DNA of 64,000 bases from assembly GCF_024347335.1 (NCBI RefSeq), contig NZ_AP025464.1, positions 682,001 through 746,000 on the forward strand, in the 5' to 3' direction. Each line of letters starts with the position of its first letter. Positions within the stretch are counted from its first letter, which is position 1. Positions 16,825 through 25,587 of this stretch are shown here, in pieces. Under the pieces are notes generated by a model. The model was not told where the DNA came from, searched no databases, and was given only the letters and a program-made list of their open reading frames with translations. A program made the position numbers and the translations under genes. This stretch comes from Vibrio celticus. Lineage in GTDB: Bacteria > Pseudomonadota > Gammaproteobacteria > Enterobacterales > Vibrionaceae.

Positions 16825-18017
16825 CAGGGCGGGATCGCACTTTGTTAACTAATGTGATCTAATAGTGGCAAATCCTCAGATACACAGCAATTTTGAACCT
16901 TATTGAATACTTATCTGTCGTCGAAGACACTCGCTCGGACATCAATCAGAAACACAACCTCATCGATGTCATGTTTCTAGTGATTAGCGCTATCGCATCG
17001 GGATGTGAAGGTTGGCAAGACATTGAATTTTATGGAGAAGAAAAGCTCGATTGGTTAAGGAAATATAGACCTTTCGAACATGGTATCCCTCGTAGACACA
17101 CAATAGCTCGCATCTTGCGTTCCGTTGTTGCTGAGTCACTGCTCGAAGCTTTAGCCCTTTGGATAAACGAGCAGCGAACTAGCCATAACAAGCCCATTAT
17201 CGCATTTGACGGTAAGGTGTTGCGGGGCTCCTATCGTAACGACAGAAAAACTGCGTTGCAGTTGGTCACCGCTTACGATACCGAGCGTGGTCTAGTTCTG
17301 AGCCAGAAGCCGACTGAGAACAAGAATGGTGAGATAAACATTGTACGCCAAATGCTTGATGTTATTAATGTAAAGGGTAGCGTTGTCACGGTTGACGCCT
17401 TACATTGCCAGCGTGAAACACTAGAGAAAATCAAAGACAAACAGGCACATGTCGTCGTCCAGGTTAAGAATAATCAGCCCAAGCTTCGAGCGGCTGTTGT
17501 GGAGCAGTTCAAACAGTTTTGATGCTGGCAAAGAGAAAATAGTCACCGAAATCAAAGAGAAAAAACATGGTCGCAGTGAAGAGCGATACGTGTTTCAGCT
17601 CAAGGCTAAATTGCCCGATGACTTAGCTAAGAAGTGGCCAACGGTAAGAAGCATCATAGCAGTGGAGCGCCATCGAGTGATCAACGGTAAAGGCACTGTA
17701 GATACGTCCTACTACATTAGTTCTTTGTCGCCGAACAACAAACTCCTGGGTCATTATATTCGCCAGCATTGGCGGATCGAGAACAGTCAGCATTACGTGT
17801 TAGATGTTGTTTTTAAAGAGGATAGTTCACGCATCACTTTAGATGGTGCAGTGGAAAACATAGCGTTGTTCAGGCGCTTTGTGATGAATATGCTCAAGCA
17901 ATGTGACTGTGGTGCGCCAAGCCAAAAAGTGAAATTGAAAAAAGCGGCATGGAACGACGATTATCGGGCTAGAGTATTCTTTGGGTTATAAATCCATCAA
18001 AGTATGCTCCCGCCCTG
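16825..18017 (+). mobile_element. ISAs1-family element with 10-bp target duplication
   Basis: The ends are inverted repeats: CAGGGCGGGATCGCACTTTG on the left and, reverse-complemented, CAGGGCGGGAGCATACTTTG on the right. The length is 1193 bp. It is flanked by the direct repeat CACTCAACCT at 16815-16824 and 18018-18027. This shows the exact insertion and implies a fairly recent event. The transposase inside is frameshifted, so the copy is probably not self-mobile. Confidence 0.93.
16893..17991 (+). pseudogene. ISAs1-family transposase, frameshifted
   Basis: Two overlapping frames together make one ISAs1 transposase of about 366 aa. The first (16893-17522, TTG start) has the N-terminal DUF4338-like region, FDGKVLRGS with the first catalytic Asp and VTVDALHCQ with the second. 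The second frame continues from about 17521 with DAGKEKIVTEIKEK and contains the last catalytic part, QHWRIENSQHYVLDVVF. The break lies in CAGTTTTGATG at 17514-17524, a T4 run, where +1 (or minus 2) shift restores the frame. I treat this as an inactivating indel; programmed frameshifting is not usual for this family. Confidence 0.9.
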
Positions 18018-18073
18018 CACTCAACCTATGAGTGGGCTTTAGTAAATAGCATTATTAAATAGAGCGTGGGATC

Positions 18074-18748
18074 TTACTTCGTAAATATTTCATTTGTATT
18101 TACATCAAGATAAATTTTGTTTTCAAGGGACAACCCACCACAATAAATAAAATATACATCTCGATTGCTGTACTTAACAGATTTCACCCATCCGCCTAAT
18201 TCTTCAAAATCACTTGGGGCACACTCCCCCTCAGAGATCAGTTTAGCCACCGAATTACGGAATTTTTCTTGATGGATCTTGAGATCATCAGACTTAACCA
18301 AATAGGAATCCAATATCTCTTTGCTTTCTTTTTCCGAAATAATGACTTCATCATTCGATAAGCCTGACATAGAGACCCATTCCGCCGTCTGTGGGCCGCC
18401 ATCTTTAAGGACAATATAGTCTGAGATACGAGCCCATTCTCCCTGTTTCTCGAGTACCTCCACCTTTTCCCCTTTGTAGAGGTAATCCGTTATCAAGCCA
18501 TCAATTTCAGGTTGCTCGACCACTTCTAGCTTTCTCTCCAAAACGTAAAATTCCGTCTGCTCTGGTTCAGGCTGAAGATCCATGATGGGTACGAGGTCAG
18601 ATTCAGATTGCTCGGTAGCTTCTAACGCCGGCTCTTCCGTTTTCTCTTGTGGGATTGGGTCTTTATTCATGACCAAGAAGTAGTATGCCGCTCCTCCCCC
18701 TCCGCCCAATATCAACAACACAAGTAAAGCGATCAGCGCTTTTTTCAT
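18074..18748 (-). CDS. Membrane-anchored protein with SH3-like domain, function unknown
   Basis: A 224-aa protein starting MKKALIALLVLLILGGGGG, a single N-terminal membrane helix, followed by an acidic Glu/Pro-rich linker (about residues 30-70) and a bacterial SH3-like segment around YKGEKVEVLEKQGEWARISD. The C-terminal half has two Cys (GECAPSDF and FIYCGG) that could form a disulfide in the periplasm. I prefer ATG 18748 because GGTGGA lies just before it; the upstream GTG 18757 is part of that site. Bacterial SH3 domains often bind cell-wall peptides. Its terminator is the one split by the ISAs1 element. Confidence 0.7.
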   Translation of the reverse strand: MKKALIALLVLLILGGGGGAAYYFLVMNKDPIPQEKTEEPALEATEQSESDLVPIMDLQPEPEQTEFYVLERKLEVVEQPEIDGLITDYLYKGEKVEVLEKQGEWARISDYIVLKDGGPQTAEWVSMSGLSNDEVIISEKESKEILDSYLVKSDDLKIHQEKFRNSVAKLISEGECAPSDFEELGGWVKSVKYSNRDVYFIYCGGLSLENKIYLDVNTNEIFTK

Positions 18749-18853
18749 CAAATCCACCAGCTCTTCCGTTATAGGGTTGTCTCAAGTGTACATCAACTCA
18801 TGCTGCTGCTCATCTATACTCTCAATAGAGCGCACGGTAAGTAGAGGAAAGTC

Positions 18854-19429
18854 ATGAGTTTTTGGGGGAAGGTTATCATTGTAAGCGTAACTTTGAGTAC
18901 CAATGTCGCTCTAGCGAATCATTGTGACCGTGAAAACTGGCAAATGCTGTTGGATCGTCAGCTCTCTTTTGAAGGTCGCTATAATCAGTACACCAAAGAG
19001 TTCAACCAAGTTCTCTCAACTTATGAGTCACAAACATTATTATCTAAACACTTTAATGAAAAGCAGATCATTGAGCTTTGGGCAAAGTACGAAGGAAGGT
19101 TTAATGTGCAGCTCAATAGTCATATGAATACCGCGTATGACGTCTCTGAGGTTTTGTTACAACAGGCATATGTTGTGTCTACAGAACTTGAAGGCGCTCA
19201 ATCTCTAGCGTATTCATGGAAAGCTGTCGCTAAACACTGCACTAAAGCAAAACTCACGCGCCAGGCAGAAAGCGCAAAGGTGCACGTGCAAAGCTCTCAA
19301 TCACTCTCCCGAGATCTCCATACACTCAGTGAAAAATTCCGTCAGCTATCTTCAAAATATCGCAGAGAAGCGACGATGATTGATGAAGCACGCCACACAA
19401 ACCAACCGGTAAACGATGCATCAAACTGA
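18854..19429 (+). CDS. Secreted or periplasmic helical protein, unknown function
   Basis: A 191-aa protein with a signal peptide (about residues 1-21, cleavage after ALA in NVALANHC). The rest is predicted helical with heptad-like spacing, including SLSRDLHTLSEKFRQLSSKYR, so a coiled coil is likely. Two Cys remain (positions about 24 and 128). I do not recognise the family. The ATG has AGAGGAAAG eight bases before it. It is divergent from the SH3-like gene with a 105-base gap, and no functional link is evident beyond that. Confidence 0.65.
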   Translation: MSFWGKVIIVSVTLSTNVALANHCDRENWQMLLDRQLSFEGRYNQYTKEFNQVLSTYESQTLLSKHFNEKQIIELWAKYEGRFNVQLNSHMNTAYDVSEVLLQQAYVVSTELEGAQSLAYSWKAVAKHCTKAKLTRQAESAKVHVQSSQSLSRDLHTLSEKFRQLSSKYRREATMIDEARHTNQPVNDASN

Positions 19430-19698
19430 AATCACCATTAAATTCTCTCACTCGTTCGACTGGACTTTTCCGATAAATATGCTTAACCCCATTCATAATA
19501 TTCTAAGAAATCGTTAATCAAAGCTTTATCAATAGGTTGTAAAATTAATGTGCTATCTATCAACAATGAAGTTCAATTTCCGACCAATACAAGCGAGCAT
19601 GTGAGATATTCATCACAAAATAGATTTACAAACGCCAAAAAATTGTTATCATGAATCTTCATATAACTTAATAACAAGAAACATTTTGGCTAGGTAAT

Positions 19699-19941
19699 AT
19701 GCAAAAGACTATGGCTTTCAACTGCTTGAGTAACACGGAATGGACTGCAGAGACAAGAGGTAAACTTTTATCTGTAGCTAAACACATGGAAGAGTTCGGT
19801 TCAGTAAGTGAGCTAGAGCTATGTAAGATATTTGGAGAGACAATTTGGAATGACGGCGTGGATTATCATTCACATGCTTTTTCATTCAGAATTAACGCAC
19901 AAACTGGGGATTGTTCAATCTCTAACTTTAAGTATCACTAA
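19699..19941 (+). CDS. Small hypothetical protein (80 aa)
   Basis: An 80-aa soluble protein beginning MQKTMAFNCLSNTEW and ending DCSISNFKYH, with an acidic helical middle (VAKHMEEFGSVSELELCKIF). The upstream 150 bases are AT-rich, with TAGG six bases before the ATG, and a terminator follows at 19964, which supports a real single-gene unit. No known domain is apparent. Confidence 0.58.
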   Translation: MQKTMAFNCLSNTEWTAETRGKLLSVAKHMEEFGSVSELELCKIFGETIWNDGVDYHSHAFSFRINAQTGDCSISNFKYH

Positions 19942-19963
19942 GTTTTGCACCTATCATATACGG

Positions 19964-19992
19964 AGTACCTTTCACGAGGTGCTACGTTTTTT
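19964..19992 (+). terminator. Rho-independent terminator
   Basis: AGTACCT and AGGTGCT form a short stem with one G-U pair, followed by ACGTTTTTT, 23 bases after the 80-aa gene. Confidence 0.65.
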
Positions 19993-20110
19993 ATTGCCTG
20001 AAGCCTGACAACTTATTGATGAGTTTTTATATTGACCGAGCTTCTACTTCAAGAACAAACCATTTCGTTTTCAGCTCATTCTGCCTTTGTGTTACTGCTC
20101 AGAGTTTGGC

Positions 20111-20569
20111 TTAATCTGTATAAATTGGCAGTGGTGCATTGCCTTTTACTTGTCTTATCGCAAGGTGGGTATGAATATCTTTCACGTTAGAGAGCCTTTG
20201 AAGTTTTCTTGTAAATGCCTCGTAGGCCATCAAGTTCGGGCTAACTACTTCTAGCAGATAATCATAAGCCCCAGATACAACGTGACAACTGATCACCTCT
20301 TCCATCTCTACAACAGCCGCTTCAAACTTATCTATCGACACTTCTTGGTGGTTGTTTAGGCTCACCTCAACAAACACACTCATTGCGATGCCGACTTGTT
20401 CTCGTGACAAGCTCACACGATAACCGTCAATAATGCCCTTTTCTTCTAGCCTTTTGACTCGTCTTGCACAAGGCGAAGGCGATAAACCCACTTCATCAGC
20501 AAGTTCGGCCGTGGTTAACCTGCCATCTTTTTGTAGCAGTTCGAGAAGATGTCTATCAATTCTATCCAT
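20111..20569 (-). CDS. Lrp/AsnC family transcriptional regulator
   Basis: A 152-aa regulator. Residues about 1-60 are the winged helix-turn-helix with LLELLQKDGRLTTAELADEV and PCARRVKRLEEKGII; residues 65-150 are the RAM ligand-binding domain with SGAYDYLLEVV. The start ATG at 20569 (MDRIDRHL) is the standard family start; the longer frame would need TTG. It diverges from an EamA-type exporter gene with about 120 bases between them, a layout in which the regulator usually controls the exporter in response to an amino acid. The ligand is unknown. Confidence 0.9.
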   Translation of the reverse strand: MDRIDRHLLELLQKDGRLTTAELADEVGLSPSPCARRVKRLEEKGIIDGYRVSLSREQVGIAMSVFVEVSLNNHQEVSIDKFEAAVVEMEEVISCHVVSGAYDYLLEVVSPNLMAYEAFTRKLQRLSNVKDIHTHLAIRQVKGNAPLPIYTD

Positions 20570-20688
20570 AGTAAATGCCAAACATTAGTTAAATCCGTTA
20601 ATTATTTGGTAAATATTAGCAGAAATCATCAACGATAGTTCAAGTTAGGCCAAAACTTGCCAACCTGTGGCACAACAACTATTCCATA

Positions 20689-21648
20689 ATGAGTCATCAC
20701 CCATCCTCCTTCAATATTATGAATCTTGGCTATTTATCTATTACTGTCACCCTACTCATTTGGGCGAGCTTTTTTCTGTCTCTTAAAGGCGGCGCAAATT
20801 CAGATTTAACACCTGCCGATATCGCTCTCACAAGATTTCTCATACCGGCTGTGGTGTTATTGCCTTTGATGTGGAAAGCACGCAGCACGATTGTTCAAGT
20901 CCCTAAACGATATCTAACGGGTATGTTGGTGGGTAGCGGGTTGCCTTATCTGCTTGTTGCAGGAACGGCGATGCAGTTTGTTCCGGTATCACATGGCAGT
21001 GCTCTTGTTCCGGGCACGCTCCCTCTGTTCGTCACAGGAATTGCGGTACTCTTTTTTAAGCAGCCACTCAGCCGACATCGTGTTGTTGGTTTAGGTTTGG
21101 TTTTGCTCGGCATACTGTTGTTTTTAGGGAGTAGCTTAAGCAGCTTCAACTTCGAATACACCAAAGGTCATTTGTTGTTTTTATGCGGAAGCTTAATGTG
21201 GGCGATGTTCACCATCTCAGCCCGTGTCGTTAATCTTAATGCGTTAGTCAGTGCCGGTTTTATTTCTCTCTGTTCTACTTTGCTTTTACTCGTCCTAATC
21301 CTGACTGGAACCCTCCCAAGCCACCTAATGGACACACCAATCGCTAATTGGCCCTTCACAGAGCTGGCCATTCATTCAGCAATACAAGGCGTTGGGGCGG
21401 GTTTAATCGCGGCGTTCACTTACCTTTATGCGGTTAATACCTTAGGGGCTGAACGCTCTGCCGCTTTTGGCAGTGCAACACCCGCAGTGGCGACCTTGTT
21501 GGCGATCCCACTATTCAACGAGATTCCTGATGCGATGACTTGGCTCGCCCTTGGTTCTATTTGCATCGGCAGTTTGGTCGCGAGCAACATATTCATGAGA
21601 AACGACCAGTCGATGCAGTACCAACCGCCAAGCCATAGCAAAGCCTGA
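20689..21648 (+). CDS. DMT-superfamily transporter (EamA family)
   Basis: A 319-aa inner-membrane protein with about ten hydrophobic helices in two EamA repeats (about residues 10-150 and 160-297). PGTLPLFVTGIAVLFF and GSATPAVATLLAIPLF are the equivalent helices of each repeat. Family members export amino acids or other small metabolites. The Lrp-type gene on the other strand suggests amino acid export. Start codon is uncertain; ATG 20689 and ATG 20716 (MNLGYLSI) are both possible and neither has a strong ribosome site. Confidence 0.85.
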   Translation: MSHHPSSFNIMNLGYLSITVTLLIWASFFLSLKGGANSDLTPADIALTRFLIPAVVLLPLMWKARSTIVQVPKRYLTGMLVGSGLPYLLVAGTAMQFVPVSHGSALVPGTLPLFVTGIAVLFFKQPLSRHRVVGLGLVLLGILLFLGSSLSSFNFEYTKGHLLFLCGSLMWAMFTISARVVNLNALVSAGFISLCSTLLLLVLILTGTLPSHLMDTPIANWPFTELAIHSAIQGVGAGLIAAFTYLYAVNTLGAERSAAFGSATPAVATLLAIPLFNEIPDAMTWLALGSICIGSLVASNIFMRNDQSMQYQPPSHSKA

Positions 21649-21708
21649 TACTGGGTTCAAACCTAAATACAGTTCCCCTAAGCATCGATTTTAGGGCTTG
21701 TAGTACAC

Positions 21709-21736
21709 AGATAAGCCTACAAACGTAGGCTTATCT
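21709..21736 (+). terminator. Rho-independent terminator of the EamA gene
   Basis: AGATAAGCCTAC and GTAGGCTTATCT form a perfect 12-bp stem with loop AAAC. A T5 run comes ten bases later, so termination is probable. Confidence 0.65.
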
Positions 21737-21806
21737 AAAATCTGCTTTTTCTAAACTCGCTTCTCCATTAAACTGTCCGACCTTTTTGCAGATCCAAGAG
21801 AACACC

Positions 21807-22262
21807 ATGCAACGCGACTACACCTTAAATTGCTTAATTACCATGCCTCGCCATGAACTAGAAGAATTTAGTTTAAGAATGATTCATCGCCTTGTTCCTG
21901 AAGATGCAATGACGGAATTATTTACGTTCGAGCAAGAAGAAGTCACCAGCGAAGAACGCATGCAATCAGCAAAATTTGACGCAATGCTTCGAATGACCGC
22001 TATCGCGCTTGGTGAAGTGAACCTAGCCTTCTCTGAGTCAGATAACTCGCAACAGAACATCGAGCGTATGACTCGCCTACTGCTTTGGCACTTCTACTCA
22101 ATTTCTTTCAACCTTGAAGAAGCAATCGCAATCGAAGTGCACTGTGAGAAAGTTGAGAAGATCTTAAAGAACGCACCTAAAGATGCGTTTGGCTGGGTTA
22201 AAGAATTAACTGAGCTGCTTCACTTCTACGCGAAAGTGAACGAACGCAACGAAGGCGCTTAG
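21807..22262 (+). CDS. Conserved hypothetical protein (151 aa)
   Basis: A soluble, acidic protein starting MQRDYTLNCLITMPRHELE. It looks all-helical, with many Glu, Met and Leu, and no membrane segment. No family is recognised. ATG 21807 is chosen because AAGAGA lies eight bases before it; the longer frame would need TTG at 21786. Gene context (after the EamA terminator, before a 540-base gap) gives no hint. Codon use matches neighbouring housekeeping genes. Confidence 0.7.
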   Translation: MQRDYTLNCLITMPRHELEEFSLRMIHRLVPEDAMTELFTFEQEEVTSEERMQSAKFDAMLRMTAIALGEVNLAFSESDNSQQNIERMTRLLLWHFYSISFNLEEAIAIEVHCEKVEKILKNAPKDAFGWVKELTELLHFYAKVNERNEGA

Positions 22263-22311
22263 CGTTAGTTCTACGTAAGAACACATCAAGCTAAACCGAA
22301 GGCAGACAGAG

Positions 22312-22539
22312 CTATACCGAAGGCAAGTAAAAGCTTTGCTGGAAGGAGTTCCCTGCCTTTGTTGTTTCTAGCACACTGTGATGTAACATCAGTATCGACT
22401 GCGTGATTTGATTCCATCCTTTATCGAGTCCTATCGTTACCAACAAAACGAGTAATGGCGATATACCGTTACCTTTGCCAGAACGAACTGTGGTGTTGTT
22501 GACTCTAAGAATGGCGATCAAATCTATCAGCAACTTCAT
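22312..22539 (-). CDS. Doubtful small ORF (75 aa)
   Basis: A 75-codon frame, beginning MKLLIDLIAILRVNNTTV, with one weakly hydrophobic stretch (about residues 27-38). No good Shine-Dalgarno precedes it and no family is recognised. It may be a real small protein or chance. It stands in a gap of 540 bases, which is the main reason to mention it. Confidence 0.28.
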   Translation of the reverse strand: MKLLIDLIAILRVNNTTVRSGKGNGISPLLVLLVTIGLDKGWNQITQSILMLHHSVLETTKAGNSFQQSFYLPSV

Positions 22540-22697
22540 TGAATTCTCATAAAACTCTCACAAGTTTATCCAAACTTATTACTGCCAATAAAAGTAGCGA
22601 TAAGGTACTCATATTTAAAAGAAAAGTATCAATTCATTATTTACGTAGGACGGGATAGAAAAGAAGGTAAAGAATAGAAATAGAACGAATAAAACGC

Positions 22698-22735
22698 AAA
22701 AAGGCCGAATCGATTTAACGATTCGGCCTTTATTC
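22698..22735 (-). terminator. Rho-independent terminator of yggL
   Basis: AAAGGCCGAATCG and CGATTCGGCCTTT make a perfect stem with loop ATTTAA; read on the minus strand it is followed by T5. It lies 70 bases after the yggL stop. Confidence 0.88.
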
Positions 22736-22805
22736 TGGCGTACTGCTGTTACTCTTTCATAAGCCGTATTTGGCCTGTCAATCGAGCGAACAACACCACC
22801 TCAAA

Positions 22806-23147
22806 TTAGAACGCGTAGTTTGCGTCAATAAGCTCGCTTACTTCAACTTTCGTTACTTCAGCACGCGCTTCAAGCCATTGTGCAACTTGCAGTTGTTCTG
22901 CTTCTGTAACTGAACGGTAGCGCTCAATTGAGCATAAGAAACCTTCAAACAGCTCAAGGCCGCCACCACCAAAACACAGACCGATGCTGTCGATGAAATC
23001 AATGAACTCGTCAATGAACACATCGTATTGGTCAAAATCAGCAATCGAAGTCTTGCAGCTTACTTCAAAACCCAGAATCGCGAATTCACCTAGGTATAGC
23101 TTTTTGCGTAGGCGGCGATTTTTGTTTTCGATTTTATCTAATTTCAT
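22806..23147 (-). CDS. yggL: YggL family (DUF469) ribosome-associated protein
   Basis: A 113-aa protein matching YggL: basic N-terminus with NKNRRLRKKLYLGEF, the FxVSC strand, DEFIDFIDSIGLCFGGGG and VAQWLEARAEV. In E. coli, YggL binds the 50S subunit. The start is ATG 23147 (MKLDKIENK), with AGAGAGA upstream; the ten extra codons in the longer frame have no ribosome site. It is a single-gene unit with its own terminator. In E. coli yggL sits beside trmB; here it does not, so it may be a paralogue. Confidence 0.85.
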   Translation of the reverse strand: MKLDKIENKNRRLRKKLYLGEFAILGFEVSCKTSIADFDQYDVFIDEFIDFIDSIGLCFGGGGLELFEGFLCSIERYRSVTEAEQLQVAQWLEARAEVTKVEVSELIDANYAF

Positions 23148-23282
23148 AACTGTCTCTCTTTTCGTTTGATAAAGCATTTATACACAGTTCTACCCTAATC
23201 CCCAAGAGTTTTGTATTGCACGAGAATGTTAATAGCAAAATTCGTGCTACAGAAACAAAACCTTAATCAAATCTATAAAAAT

Positions 23283-23300
23283 CTGTCACTTAACTGCTTC
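23283..23300 (+). promoter_or_regulatory. Possible Pho-box-like element upstream of phoX
   Basis: CTGTCAC-TTAA-CTGCTTC has the 7-4-7 layout of a PhoB box. The first repeat matches 6 of 7 to CTGTCAT; the second is weak. It lies about 100 bases before the PhoX gene. Only the family of the gene makes it worth noting. Confidence 0.3.
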
Positions 23301-23389
23301 ACGATTAGTCACACATTGACCAAACTTATTAACTCATGAGTTAGTCATGAATAACGAATAATAAAATCAGCCAATAGGAAGCAGTCGAG

Positions 23390-25417
23390 ATGAGCAAGGA
23401 AACATTTGATAGCACTCGTTTTAATAAGAGCAAAAACAAACCCTTCGAAGAAGTTCTAGATGCGAACCTTTCAAGAAGAAACGTTCTCAAAGGCGGATTA
23501 GGCATCAGTGCAATGACTGCATTTGGCGCTTTTGGTTTAGCAGGTCACAGTACAGCGCACGCGGCGACAGCATCATCTAGCGCTCCGCAAAAAAGCACTG
23601 CTACACTTGCATTCGAATCGGTTAAAGGCTCACTGACAGACAGTGTTGTTGTGCCAAATGGCTATACAGCTCAAGTATTGGTTCCTTGGGGCACTCCACT
23701 TAATAAGCAAGGCAAGGCTTGGTTAAAAGACGGAACCAACAACGCACAAGATCAAGCAAACTCACTGGGCATGCACCACGACGGCATGCACTTCTTCCCA
23801 CTTAATGGCAACAGCAACGATGGTTTGTTGGTGATTAACCACGAATACATCGACCAAAAAGCACTTCACGCTAATGGCCCTACATACGATGAAGGCAACC
23901 GCCCTAGCCTTGATGAAGTACGTAAAGAGATCAACGCGCACGGCGTCAGTGTGGTTCGTGTGAAACTGGAAGGTAACCAATGGGTGATGGTCGATAACGA
24001 CCCTCTGAACCGCCGTTACACGGGCGCGACCGTAATGGATCTATCTGGTCCTGTTGCTCATAGTGAATTTACCAAAACCAAATTCTCACAAGACGGCAGC
24101 CAAGCTCGTGGCACGTTGAACAACTGTGGTAATGGCTACACACCATGGGGCACTTACCTAACGTGTGAAGAAAACTGGCCGGGTTATTTCGTTAACAAAG
24201 GCGAGACAACACCAGCGCAAGAACGTATTGGTATCGCTACTGACAAAACACGTTACGGTTGGGACACGCTTTCAGGTAACAAACAAGAACGCCTAGACGA
24301 ATTTGCTCGCTTTGACGTAACACCAACAGGTGAGTCAGCAATGGACGATTACCGTAACGAAGCACACGGTCACGGCTACATTGTTGAAATAGACCCATAC
24401 ACAGCAAACTCTCGCGCTAAGAAACGTTCTGCACTGGGTTGTTTCCGTCACGAAGGCTGTACGTTTGGTAAGTTGACCGAAGGCGAGCCAATCGTATTCT
24501 ATTCTGGTCACGATTCTCGCTTTGAATACCTATACAAATTCGTTTCTGAAGAGAAATGGGACCCGCGTGACGCAGAACCGAGTAATCGCCTAAGTGCGGG
24601 TGACAAGTACATGGATAAAGGCACGCTGTATGTGGCTAAGTTCAACGATGACGGTTCAGGTACGTGGCTACCACTGAATCTGAGCAGCAAGACAACAAAC
24701 GGCGGCAAGCTAGGTGATTCATTTGACTCTCAAGCAGCGCTTATCATCAATACAGCGGGCGCTGCCGACCTTGTTGGTGCAACGCCAATGGATCGCCCTG
24801 AATGGTGCTCTGTTGACCCAATGACGGGTACGGCTTACCTAACGCTGACTAATAACAACAAGCGTAAAGAAGCGAACTCTGCGAACCCTCGCGTAGACAA
24901 CAAGTTCGGTCATGTTATCCGTTGGGATGAAGGCAAAACGGCAGGCGAGTTCGATTGGGATATCTTCGTATTTGGTTCACCAGCAGTGGAAGACAAGTCT
25001 ATTAACCGCTCTGGTCTAACAGACATGAACCAATTCGCGAGCCCTGACGGCTTAGCGTTTGATGCTCGTGGCATCTTGTGGATTCAGACAGATAACGGCG
25101 CAGACGAAGTAACTGGCTACACCAATGACCAAATGCTGGCAGTGGTTCCATCTCAGTTAACGGATGACAACGGCAACAGTGCGGTGATTGATGCAAACAA
25201 CCAAGCACAGCTTAAACGCTTCTTTGTGGGTCCAAACGGTTGTGAAGTGACTGGCTTTACCATCAGCCCAGATTTCAAATCACTGTTTGTGAACATTCAA
25301 CACCCTGCAAACTGGCCATCGTCTGAAGATGCAACAGCACAAACTCAAGGCAATGTCCGCCCAAGAGCATCTACGGTTGTGATTCGTCGAGAAGACGGCG
25401 GTGAAATCGCGGTTTAA
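23390..25417 (+). CDS. PhoX family phosphatase, Tat-exported
   Basis: A 675-aa DUF839/PhoX protein. The twin-arginine leader is SRRNVLKGGLGISAMTAFG at about residues 28-46, cut after AHA near residue 60. PhoX enzymes are Ca/Fe-dependent alkaline phosphatases releasing phosphate from monoesters in the periplasm. Typical segments are NCGNGYTPWGTYLTCEENW, HEGCTFGKL and PDGLAFDARGILWIQTDNG of the beta-propeller. The ATG has AGGAAG ten bases upstream. It is alone between clear boundaries with a strong terminator. The exact substrate is not known, and the match to true PhoX versus other DUF839 proteins is inferred. Confidence 0.88.
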   Translation: MSKETFDSTRFNKSKNKPFEEVLDANLSRRNVLKGGLGISAMTAFGAFGLAGHSTAHAATASSSAPQKSTATLAFESVKGSLTDSVVVPNGYTAQVLVPWGTPLNKQGKAWLKDGTNNAQDQANSLGMHHDGMHFFPLNGNSNDGLLVINHEYIDQKALHANGPTYDEGNRPSLDEVRKEINAHGVSVVRVKLEGNQWVMVDNDPLNRRYTGATVMDLSGPVAHSEFTKTKFSQDGSQARGTLNNCGNGYTPWGTYLTCEENWPGYFVNKGETTPAQERIGIATDKTRYGWDTLSGNKQERLDEFARFDVTPTGESAMDDYRNEAHGHGYIVEIDPYTANSRAKKRSALGCFRHEGCTFGKLTEGEPIVFYSGHDSRFEYLYKFVSEEKWDPRDAEPSNRLSAGDKYMDKGTLYVAKFNDDGSGTWLPLNLSSKTTNGGKLGDSFDSQAALIINTAGAADLVGATPMDRPEWCSVDPMTGTAYLTLTNNNKRKEANSANPRVDNKFGHVIRWDEGKTAGEFDWDIFVFGSPAVEDKSINRSGLTDMNQFASPDGLAFDARGILWIQTDNGADEVTGYTNDQMLAVVPSQLTDDNGNSAVIDANNQAQLKRFFVGPNGCEVTGFTISPDFKSLFVNIQHPANWPSSEDATAQTQGNVRPRASTVVIRREDGGEIAV

Positions 25418-25486
25418 ATATACAACGCAAGCTAAGATCAGAAACATTTCTGTTATCTAGTCTCTGTTCGCTAGCTAAGTAAAATC

Positions 25487-25525
25487 AAAAAGAGCGATAA
25501 GGCCAAATGCCCTATCGCTCTTTTT
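25487..25525 (+). terminator. Rho-independent terminator of the PhoX gene
   Basis: AAAAAGAGCGATA and TATCGCTCTTTTT form a strong stem. The leading A run makes it bidirectional. Confidence 0.85.
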
Positions 25526-25587
25526 ATATTCTATGCATTCTTCGGTTTAAGTAAGAATCCGAATTTTCAAAACTCACCGTAATCCTA

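Larger units (their letters stand above)
16807..18038 (-). terminator. Rho-independent terminator split by an IS (two halves)
   Basis: If the IS and one copy of the 10-bp duplication are removed, the flanks join to AAAGCCCACTC-AACCTAT-GAGTGGGCTTT. This is a perfect stem with a T6 run when read on the minus strand, as expected 36 bases after the gene ending at 18074. The IS sits in the loop region. In the present state the T run and outer GGGC half are 1.2 kb from the other half; the duplicated CACTCA still allows a short inner hairpin. Confidence 0.85.
22263..22805. other. Intergenic region, mostly without a clear gene
   Basis: It holds a doubtful 75-codon frame on the minus strand (22312-22539), a short imperfect direct repeat ACCGAAGGCA at 22297 and 22316, and the yggL terminator. 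The rest (22540-22690) is AT-rich and shows nothing. Confidence 0.45.
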
